In this document: positions 6,405-11,660 of the stretch, piece by piece
How the letters are laid out: every line of letters begins with the position of its first letter
Position numbering within the stretch: position 1 is the first letter of the stretch
NCBI GenBank assembly: GCA_034437075.1
Contig: DAOTVD010000087.1
Span: 1-11,660, forward strand
DNA from: DAOTVD01 sp034437075
GTDB lineage: Bacteria > Chloroflexota > Anaerolineae > Aggregatilineales > J027
Direction: 5' to 3'
DNA length: 11,660 nucleotides
Made by a program: the position numbers and the translations under genes
Notes under the pieces: generated by a model
The model's database searches: none
The model's input: the letters and a program-made list of their open reading frames with translations, nothing else
Told to the model about the DNA's origin: nothing

Positions 6405-9185
6405 TTAGTTGCGCCGGGTCGGCACGTCACTATCCGGCGCGATGCGGTCCCGCGCGGATTCAAGAATATTGCGCACCAGATTCTGGTTATAACCGACTGC
6501 GCCAGCCAGGAACAGCGTTACGGGCGATGTACCGGTGGTCTCCGCATTGACTGTGTTCAGCGTCGTCATACCTGTGCTGAGCAAGAGCATATACAGCAAA
6601 AAGCCAGAGATCAGCCCCCCTAGCGGATAGAGCCAGTACCAATGAATATGGGAGGGGTCGAAGTCCATTTGGGCGGTTGTATGCTTGTTCAGCGTCCGGT
6701 AACCGAACAGCAACGCGCCAACCATCCCCGCCAGGGCGGGATAATACCCATGGCCTAACCACGCGACGCCCAATTCTTCGGGGATGTCGATAAAAAGTTG
6801 CCCCAGCAAAGCCATAACCACGATAAAGATGGCCATACCCAAATAGATATTGATGATGAGCGGGCGATATTCCTGAATAGCGTCCCGGACGCGCTGTTCG
6901 CGCTTGAGGTCGGCACGCACGCGGTTGACGATGGCTCTGGCTTCGTCGTAATTCGCGCGGGAGCTCAAGAGCATGTTATGCGCTTGTAACAATTCTTCCT
7001 GGTAAATATCCGTCAGGCCCCGGTCGCCCCGCACATTTTCGATAATGTCTTCTTGCAAAGCCTCGATACGCTCGAACAGATCGCGCAGGCGGTTATCGTC
7101 AATAAAGCGCTGCAACATTTCGGGGTCGGGCTCGTATTGGCTGGGCCTAAAGAGTTCGCCTGCCGGGCGCCGTTCTTCCATCGGGCCGCCAAAGGGCTCG
7201 GGCAAGGGGGCATCTTGGGCTAGCCCCGCAATCGGAACAAGACCGCTACGGCTGACAAGCTCGTCATCTTCAGCCGTGCCGCCCCCGACCTCGCGTTCCT
7301 GGGCGGCTTCTAGCGCGGCTTGGAAACGGGCGGGGTCGTATGCATCTTCATCCAGGTCTTCGTCATAGACCTCGAAGGGCTGTTCACCGGGCGAAAAGGT
7401 TTCGGGCTCGGGGGGTGTCAGGTCGGCAAGCGCCCCCCGGCGCAGGGCGCGGTCGCGCAAATCGACGAGTTCGGCTTCGTCATCTTCGGGGCGTGGGATC
7501 GCTTCGCCTCGGGCTGCCTGCCCCCAGGCACCAACGTCATCACGCGCGCCAAAGGGTTCGCGATCTTCGGCGGCGGGTTGCACAGCATCCGTTTGGACGG
7601 GCGCGGTGCTTGCGCTGGGCTGAGTATCCATCGCGCGCGAGGTGGGCAGCGGGATGGTGGCTTCATCCTCGTCTTCAGGCGATTCGGCAGCGGCAGCAAA
7701 GCTGGGCGTCGGCATGGCGGGCTTGCGCTGCTCTTGGTCTTCGTCTTCTAGCATCGCAATAAAGCGCTCTGCTTCGGATGGTTCCCGGTCGTTTTGCGGT
7801 TCTGGTTTATCGGGCTGCACACGGGCCAGAGGCTTAGCTTGCATATTGCTCGGCGGCGCAGTCGGCACGCTGGCCAGATCAAAGTCGGGCTCGTCTTCTT
7901 CGCGTTGCGCCAAGGCTGTGCGCGTCTGGGGCTCGTCTTCATCCGCGCCTAGCAAATCAAATGACACAGCTTCGGATGCCCTCTCGCGCGCAGGCTCAAA
8001 TTCTTCCACTTCGGGGACGAATAATTCGTCTTCTGGCGCGAGATCATCTTGCAGGACGGGCTCTTCTTCTAGGGACGGCAATTCCATTGGCTTAGAGAGC
8101 GCCGATGCTACACCAGGGGGCTTTGGCTGGGATGTTTCGGCGGTCGTCTCGGGCTCATCAACCATTTCTTGGGACATTTCCGCCAATAAATCCAAAGCAG
8201 ACTGGTTGGCTGGTGTCGAGGCTTCTTCATCGGTTTCGTCAAAGGTTTCGTTGAGTATCGACGTGGCCTCGCCGGGTGTATCCGCATCCCAGGTGGGGGA
8301 CTCCGAGTTACGATCCACCATCACCGTTGCGTTTTGGTCGGGGGTTGGAGCCTCGTTATACGTGCTATCTTCGATGTCGCGCGAAGGAATAATGAGGGTT
8401 TCAGAGTCGTCATCATCACGCCAGTCGTGCTGTATTTCTTCTAAACCACGCGGCGCGCTGGATGGTGCCTCGGCGCGTTGATCCACAAAACCGGGCACAC
8501 TATCTTCTTCGTAGAGTTCATCCGCGAATAATTCGCCCGTTTCGGGCAAAGGAATGGACGTCAGTTCGTCGATAGATGTTTGATCTGGTGCCAGATTTCC
8601 GCGTGTAGACAAGGCGGCGGTCTGTTCCTCATCATCGACGAGTTCACCGAACAAGTCATCAAAATTCGGATCATCTTGCGAGAAGATATCATCCAATGTT
8701 TTGGCCCCGCTGGCCGCTTCGGCTGTGGGCATATCTGCGGTGGGCGGGCGCGGGACTTCATCCTGCGGCGCAACATCTGGATGATCGGCAGGAATATCGC
8801 GCTCGGCGGTAAAGTCTTCGGTGGATGCGTCTTGTACCCCAAAAATCGTATCGAAGTCTGGTTCCGCGAAAATATCCACAGACTCGGGGTCATTGGGCAG
8901 CCCAGGCGCGGGTGAGGGCTCATCGAACTTAGATAACAATGAGCGGTCGGGGATGGTTGTTGGGCGGTAAGCTTCTGGGTCAGCGTCTAAAAAGCGCAAC
9001 ACATCATCTTCAGTTTCGAAATGAGCGGCTTCGTCATCCGCTGCTTCTTCTGCAGGCGGCAACCAGCTTCCGGCATTATTCTTTGGCGCGGCGTCATCCT
9101 GGCTCGCTTCGTCCGAAGGCCCGCGCATCAGGTCGCGTCCGCGTCCGCGCAACGAGGCATCGTTCTGTTTTTTATCATCATCCAT
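6405..9185 (-). CDS. Large acidic, probably disordered protein with C-terminal coiled coil and four membrane helices
   Basis: I do not recognise this 926-residue protein. Residues 1 to about 680 are dominated by D, E, P, A, S and T with almost no hydrophobic core, the signature of a long acidic disordered region; it has a second motif set described in the findings. Residues about 686-772 are charged and helical (for example MLQRFIDDNRLRDLFERIEAL, split over 690-710) and likely a coiled coil. Four hydrophobic segments follow at about 776-799, 814-830, 850-872 and 887-900. The basic loops before the first, between the second and third, and after the fourth suggest both ends are cytoplasmic. There is no signal peptide. 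The ATG overlaps the parA-like stop by 8 bases (ATGGATGA) and AGGAG lies 10 bases upstream inside that gene, so translation is probably coupled. That points to a joint function, plausibly a membrane-anchored scaffold or receptor for the ATPase. That role is inference; topology is fairly sure. Confidence 0.88.
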   Translation of the reverse strand: MDDDKKQNDASLRGRGRDLMRGPSDEASQDDAAPKNNAGSWLPPAEEAADDEAAHFETEDDVLRFLDADPEAYRPTTIPDRSLLSKFDEPSPAPGLPNDPESVDIFAEPDFDTIFGVQDASTEDFTAERDIPADHPDVAPQDEVPRPPTADMPTAEAASGAKTLDDIFSQDDPNFDDLFGELVDDEEQTAALSTRGNLAPDQTSIDELTSIPLPETGELFADELYEEDSVPGFVDQRAEAPSSAPRGLEEIQHDWRDDDDSETLIIPSRDIEDSTYNEAPTPDQNATVMVDRNSESPTWDADTPGEATSILNETFDETDEEASTPANQSALDLLAEMSQEMVDEPETTAETSQPKPPGVASALSKPMELPSLEEEPVLQDDLAPEDELFVPEVEEFEPARERASEAVSFDLLGADEDEPQTRTALAQREEDEPDFDLASVPTAPPSNMQAKPLARVQPDKPEPQNDREPSEAERFIAMLEDEDQEQRKPAMPTPSFAAAAESPEDEDEATIPLPTSRAMDTQPSASTAPVQTDAVQPAAEDREPFGARDDVGAWGQAARGEAIPRPEDDEAELVDLRDRALRRGALADLTPPEPETFSPGEQPFEVYDEDLDEDAYDPARFQAALEAAQEREVGGGTAEDDELVSRSGLVPIAGLAQDAPLPEPFGGPMEERRPAGELFRPSQYEPDPEMLQRFIDDNRLRDLFERIEALQEDIIENVRGDRGLTDIYQEELLQAHNMLLSSRANYDEARAIVNRVRADLKREQRVRDAIQEYRPLIINIYLGMAIFIVVMALLGQLFIDIPEELGVAWLGHGYYPALAGMVGALLFGYRTLNKHTTAQMDFDPSHIHWYWLYPLGGLISGFLLYMLLLSTGMTTLNTVNAETTGTSPVTLFLAGAVGYNQNLVRNILESARDRIAPDSDVPTRRN

Positions 9186-9942
9186 GGTTCAAAATCTCCT
9201 GTGCGAGCGAGCGATAAGCCTGGGCGCAGGCATGTTCTGATTGATAGTCTAACACTGAAAGTCCGGCAGCGGGGGCTTCGGCCACCACAGCGCAATATTC
9301 CAAAACGGTTGTAAACATTTGCGAGCCAAAGACAGCCCGCATTTCGGCCACAGCCTCACGCGATTGTTGGGCCTCGGGATGATACATGGTGCCAAACACA
9401 CCGCCCAGGCGCAATCCGGCATTCATACCATTCTGACGTATCCGATCCATGGTATCCAGGATGCTGCGCACACCGCGCATGGCCAAAAATTGACATTGCA
9501 CGGGCACGAGCAATTCATCGGCGGCCACCAATCCATTTGCGGTCAGCACACCCAACGTGGGCGGCGTATCAATAATCACAAAATCAAAGGGAATCTGGTT
9601 ATGGGCCAGTGCATCACGCAGGCGCAGTGTCCCATCCGGTTGCCCGGCGAGCATCACTTCCGCGCTGGCCAGGTCAATACTAGCGGGCGCCAGGGCCATA
9701 TAATGTGCGACCGGGCGCAGAACGCGCGCCAACGATGAGGCAGGGTGCATCAGAGTCGTATAGGTGCTGCGATGGACTTCGAAGGAATTTACCCCTAACG
9801 AAGCGCTTAGCCCACCCTGCGGATCGAGGTCAATTAACAACACCCGATAGCCCTTTTCAGAGAAAGCGCGGCCCAGATTCGCGGCAGCGGTGGATTTGCC
9901 AATGCCGCCCTTTTGATTTGCGATCACGAGCTTGCGTGTCAT
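9178..9942 (-). CDS. parA: ParA/Soj-type ATPase with altered DNA-binding residues
   Basis: This is a 254-residue P-loop ATPase of the ParA/MinD group, which forms ATP-dependent dimers and positions cargo in the cell. The deviant Walker A is QKGGIGKSTAAANLG (10-24), with signature Lys11 and Lys16. Walker A' is LLIDLDPQGG (35-44), with catalytic-type Asp40. Walker B is FVIIDTPPTLG (121-131), followed by VPVQCQFLAMRG (146-157), a very Soj-like stretch. There is no N-terminal HTH, so it is the short chromosomal form. Aligned by eye with B. subtilis Soj, the DNA-binding arginines R189 and R218 fall on Glu190 and Val219, and the basic DPRSRG loop is replaced by YQSEHA, so normal nucleoid binding is doubtful. 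ATG 9940-9942 is the only sensible start; its Shine-Dalgarno sequence is weak. No parB follows; the next gene, overlapping by 8 bases, is the acidic membrane protein. ParA family is firm; the symbol does not imply a proven role in segregation. Confidence 0.92.
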   Translation of the reverse strand: MTRKLVIANQKGGIGKSTAAANLGRAFSEKGYRVLLIDLDPQGGLSASLGVNSFEVHRSTYTTLMHPASSLARVLRPVAHYMALAPASIDLASAEVMLAGQPDGTLRLRDALAHNQIPFDFVIIDTPPTLGVLTANGLVAADELLVPVQCQFLAMRGVRSILDTMDRIRQNGMNAGLRLGGVFGTMYHPEAQQSREAVAEMRAVFGSQMFTTVLEYCAVVAEAPAAGLSVLDYQSEHACAQAYRSLAQEILNHG

Positions 9943-9974
9943 ATCATACCCAAAACCAACGAAAGTTTGCCTGC

Positions 9975-9983
9975 ATTATAGCA
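9975..9983 (-). promoter_or_regulatory. Extended -10 promoter for the parA-like operon
   Basis: The minus strand reads TGCTATAAT: a perfect -10 (9975-9980) preceded by the TGn extension (9981-9983). The best -35 candidate 17 bases upstream (TTTCCT) is poor, as often seen with extended -10 promoters. Transcription would start near 9968, about 26 bases before the ATG. It may serve parA, the acidic protein, proB and proA together, since I see no terminator between them. Confidence 0.65.
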
Positions 9984-10007
9984 CCGCGCTCCTATAGAGG
10001 AAAACGC

Positions 10008-10036
10008 TTGACCCAGCATGGGGCGTCCGCTATACT
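10008..10036 (+). promoter_or_regulatory. Strong predicted promoter of the rpmH-rnpA-yidD cluster
   Basis: TTGACC (10008-10013), a 17-base spacer and TATACT (10031-10036) match the sigma-70 consensus at ten of twelve positions. It points away from the parA promoter, with about 25 bases between the two promoters. It gives a leader of about 110 bases before the rpmH ATG, fitting a highly expressed ribosomal protein gene. Confidence 0.8.
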
Positions 10037-10092
10037 TTCGGCGTTATCCAATCTTATTTTTCCCAACCCGCAACTCGATGACTTGCTTTACT

Positions 10093-10138
10093 CAATCTGG
10101 GGTAAGATTGACCGATACACGCTATGGCAAAGATAGCG
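10093..10138 (+). promoter_or_regulatory. Two small hairpins in the rpmH leader
   Basis: CAATCT/AGATTG (10093-10098 with 10105-10110, 6-base loop) and CGCTAT/ATAGCG (10120-10125 with 10133-10138, 7-base loop) are both perfect. The second ends just before the AAAGGA ribosome binding site at 10142-10147. A second CAATCT at 10049-10054 could pair with the same AGATTG instead. This could be leader control of L34 synthesis, or chance; six-base stems are not strong evidence. Confidence 0.3.
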
Positions 10139-10154
10139 AGAAAAGGAACGAACA

Positions 10155-10328
10155 ATGCCAAAAAGAACATGGCAACCCAAAATCCGGCGTCGGGCGCGCG
10201 TGCATGGCTTTCGCCAGCGGATGCAAACGCGCGGCGGGCGCAAGGTGCTCAAAGAACGGCGCGCCAAAGGACGCCATCAGTTGACCGTGAAGCGTAACCA
10301 CGTCAAGAAAGTCAACTGGAAGTCGTAG
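10155..10328 (+). CDS. rpmH: 50S ribosomal protein L34
   Basis: L34 is a small, very basic protein of the large ribosomal subunit. The 57 residues begin MPKRTWQPKIRRRARVHGF and continue with the family pattern of M-x-T-x-G-G-R-K-V-L and R-R-A-K-G-R at 23-40. The usual bacterial protein is about 44-47 residues and stops near the L-T-V at 43-45; here a basic tail follows (KRNHVKKVNWKS, 46-57). AAAGGA lies 7 bases before the ATG. It is the first gene after the strong promoter and rnpA starts one base past its stop, the classic rpmH-rnpA order found near many bacterial origins. The short length hides it from a simple length cut-off, but the motifs are unmistakable. Confidence 0.97.
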   Translation: MPKRTWQPKIRRRARVHGFRQRMQTRGGRKVLKERRAKGRHQLTVKRNHVKKVNWKS

Positions 10329-10329
10329 C

Positions 10330-10674
10330 GTGCAACAGCGCTTGCGCTTGCGCCGCGCGGCGGATTTTCAGCGTTTGCGTTTGCACGGCGCCACATACCG
10401 GCGACACGCCATTATCATGAGTGTGCACCCGAACGCCTGCGGGCATAATCGCTATGGCATTATTGCAAGCCGGCGCCTGGGCAAAGCCGTGGTACGCAAC
10501 CGCATTCGCCGCCAGATACGCGCTGGCTTGCAGCACCTACACCCAGCCCTACAACCCGGGCATGATATAGTGGTCATCACACGCCAGAGCGTGTTAAATT
10601 TGGCCTACGCACAAATTCTAGACAGCCTGGAAAGCCTTGCTAAGGAAGCTGGCATCTATAAGGATGAGGCATGA
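10330..10674 (+). CDS. rnpA: Ribonuclease P protein component
   Basis: RnpA is the protein subunit of RNase P; with the catalytic RNA it trims tRNA 5' leaders, such as that of the tRNA-Val in this window. The 114 residues are basic and of normal length. The signature RNR motif is at VRNRIRRQIR (55-64), preceded by RYGIIASRRLGKAV (41-54), the conserved central strand and loop. The N-terminal RLRLRRAADFQRLRLHG matches the family's first helix, and GHDIVVITR (77-85) the late strand. The start is GTG 10330-10332, one base after the rpmH stop, with GGAAG inside the rpmH end as likely ribosome binding site, so translation is probably coupled to L34. Its last codons overlap yidD by ATGA. The RNase P RNA gene is not in this window. 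Confidence 0.96.
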   Translation: MQQRLRLRRAADFQRLRLHGATYRRHAIIMSVHPNACGHNRYGIIASRRLGKAVVRNRIRRQIRAGLQHLHPALQPGHDIVVITRQSVLNLAYAQILDSLESLAKEAGIYKDEA

Positions 10675-10904
10675 AAACCCTAGCGCTCTTCGCGATTCGG
10701 CTCTACCAAAAAACCCTATCGCGTGTGGTACCTTCCAACTGCCGTTATGATCCTACGTGCTCGTACTATACCTACGAAGCCATCCAAACCCATGGCCTAT
10801 TGCACGGGGGCTGGTTGGGGCTACAGCGCATCTCGCGTTGTCACCCACTTGGCCCCAGTGGCTATGACCCCGTCCCCGGTAAATCGGCCCCAGAGAAACA
10901 CTAA
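10671..10904 (+). CDS. yidD: Membrane protein insertion efficiency factor YidD
   Basis: YidD is a small membrane-associated protein that helps YidC insert inner-membrane proteins. The 77 residues show an N-terminal amphipathic helix (1-20), then the family core: SNCRYDPTCSYYTYEAI (22-38) with Cys24 and Cys30, G-G-W-L-G (46-50), RISRCHPLGPSGYDPVP (53-69) with Cys57. All three conserved cysteines are present. The ATG shares the ATGA with the rnpA stop, so translation is coupled. In many genomes yidC follows directly; here a lipoprotein gene comes next and yidC, if present, would lie beyond the window. Confidence 0.96.
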   Translation: MKTLALFAIRLYQKTLSRVVPSNCRYDPTCSYYTYEAIQTHGLLHGGWLGLQRISRCHPLGPSGYDPVPGKSAPEKH

Positions 10905-10919
10905 CTAGAGGGATATGAC

Positions 10920-11660
10920 GTGCTGAACAAAACCCGACGCTATCGCGTGCTCTGCCTGGCCATCATCAGCCTGTTGATCTTGGCAGCCTGCGACTTTCGC
11001 GAGGACGATTGGCCGGGCCTTTCGGCGGCTAATATGCATGGCAATGAAATTTACATTGCGTATGGCAATTTCATCGCGCGGTTGGATATCAACCCGGAAG
11101 ACGGGTCATTCTCGCGCACCTGGGTGTACCCAGATGACGAAAACCGAGGCCCCGATTTCTATGCGCCAGCCGCCGCGTACGACGGTGCCGTCTATGTTGG
11201 CGATTATGATGGTGGCGTCCATGCGATTGATCGGGCCACGGGCGAACGCTTGTGGGTCTACGAACAGAGTGGTACGGACCTCTTCGGTTTCGTAAACTTT
11301 GGCGGAACGCCCGACCGGATCATCGGTGGCATCACCGCTGGTACAGTCAATGATGAGCCCGTCGTTTTTGTGCCAGACGAAGAAGGGATTTTCGCCCTGG
11401 CCCAAACCCAAGAAAGTGAAGATGCCGAGCGCTTACCCGATTGGGCGCTCGAAACAGAGCGAGCAGTGTGGAGCAAACCGCTTTATTTGACAAACGATGA
11501 CCAACCAGCCCGCCTGTACGTCACCTCGCTGGATCAGCATTTATATGCCGTTGACCCGGCAGATGCGTCTGTAGAATGGTCTGTGGAGCTCGGTGGCGCG
11601 GCGGCAGGCACACCCACCGTATTCACGATTGACGACCAAATCGTATTGCTCATTAGCACA
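10920..11660 (+). CDS. PQQ-type beta-propeller lipoprotein, C-terminus cut by window edge
   Basis: The 247 visible residues start with a lipoprotein signal: basic NKTRRYR, a hydrophobic stretch (10-23) and the lipobox L-A-A-C with lipidated Cys24. The mature part shows repeated blades of the PQQ/pyrrolo-quinoline-like propeller type, such as GAVYVGDYDGGVHAID followed by TGERLWVY, ARLYVTSLDQHLYAVD, and ASVEWSVELGG with GTPTV. BamB is a known protein of this fold, in outer-membrane assembly; whether this protein does anything similar is not shown, and enzyme use of PQQ is not implied. The start is GTG 10920-10922 with AGAGGG about 8 bases upstream; the ATG at 10915 is in another frame and meets TGA at once. 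It lies 15 bases after yidD and probably belongs to the same operon, which suggests an envelope or membrane-insertion role. Confidence 0.88.
   Translation, partial: MLNKTRRYRVLCLAIISLLILAACDFREDDWPGLSAANMHGNEIYIAYGNFIARLDINPEDGSFSRTWVYPDDENRGPDFYAPAAAYDGAVYVGDYDGGVHAIDRATGERLWVYEQSGTDLFGFVNFGGTPDRIIGGITAGTVNDEPVVFVPDEEGIFALAQTQESEDAERLPDWALETERAVWSKPLYLTNDDQPARLYVTSLDQHLYAVDPADASVEWSVELGGAAAGTPTVFTIDDQIVLLIST

Noticed and set aside
7642..8481. 279-residue serine-rich open frame on the plus strand
   Set aside because: It is the mirror of the acidic protein: GAD and GAA codons read backwards give serine and related codons. No ribosome binding site or motif supports it.
9178..9942. Plasmid or integrated-element partition ATPase
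   Set aside because: There is no parB, centromere-like repeat array, integrase or replication gene nearby, and the neighbours are chromosomal housekeeping genes.

Overview
The window is a bacterial chromosome segment with housekeeping and origin-proximal character. It contains gyrB, a proBA pair, the rpmH-rnpA-yidD cluster with a divergent parA-type ATPase gene, a tRNA-Val and several membrane or secreted proteins. Gene density is high, and GTG starts (gyrB, rnpA, both partial genes) mix with ATG. Good Shine-Dalgarno sequences and readable sigma-70-type promoters are present. The style of the proteins, including the 57-residue L34 and the PQQ-type lipoprotein after yidD, makes me suspect Chloroflexota, perhaps Anaerolineae. 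This is an impression from sequence style, not a measured placement. I saw no insertion sequence, CRISPR array, rRNA or phage gene.

Left part (1-3687). On the minus strand gyrB is followed after 27 bases by a GT4-type glycosyltransferase that runs off the left edge. A 247-base divergent region holds a promoter for gyrB and another for a small exported protein of unknown function on the plus strand. A complete tRNA-Val(GAC) with its own near-consensus promoter follows. A hairpin that can terminate from both sides separates the tRNA from the convergent proA.

Centre (3917-9942), all minus strand and read in the order parA-like ATPase, large acidic membrane protein, proB, proA. The ATPase and the acidic protein overlap by 8 bases. 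The gaps to proB and proA are 32 and 65 bases, so all four may be co-transcribed from an extended -10 promoter upstream of parA. ProB and ProA carry out the first two enzymatic steps of proline synthesis from glutamate. The acidic protein has about 680 low-complexity, probably disordered, residues, then a helical/coiled-coil stretch and four predicted membrane helices.

Right part (9943-11660). A divergent promoter drives rpmH (L34), rnpA (RNase P protein), yidD (membrane insertion factor) and a PQQ-type beta-propeller lipoprotein cut by the window end. These genes are tightly packed, with a 1-base gap, a 4-base ATGA overlap and a 15-base gap.

The best candidate for something undescribed is the parA-like/acidic membrane protein pair. 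The ATPase keeps its nucleotide-binding residues but has lost the arginines that Soj/ParA proteins use to bind DNA. Its coupled partner looks like a membrane-anchored scaffold with repeated short motifs, and no parB is present. I propose a membrane-based positioning or scaffolding module rather than ordinary chromosome segregation. This is a hypothesis.
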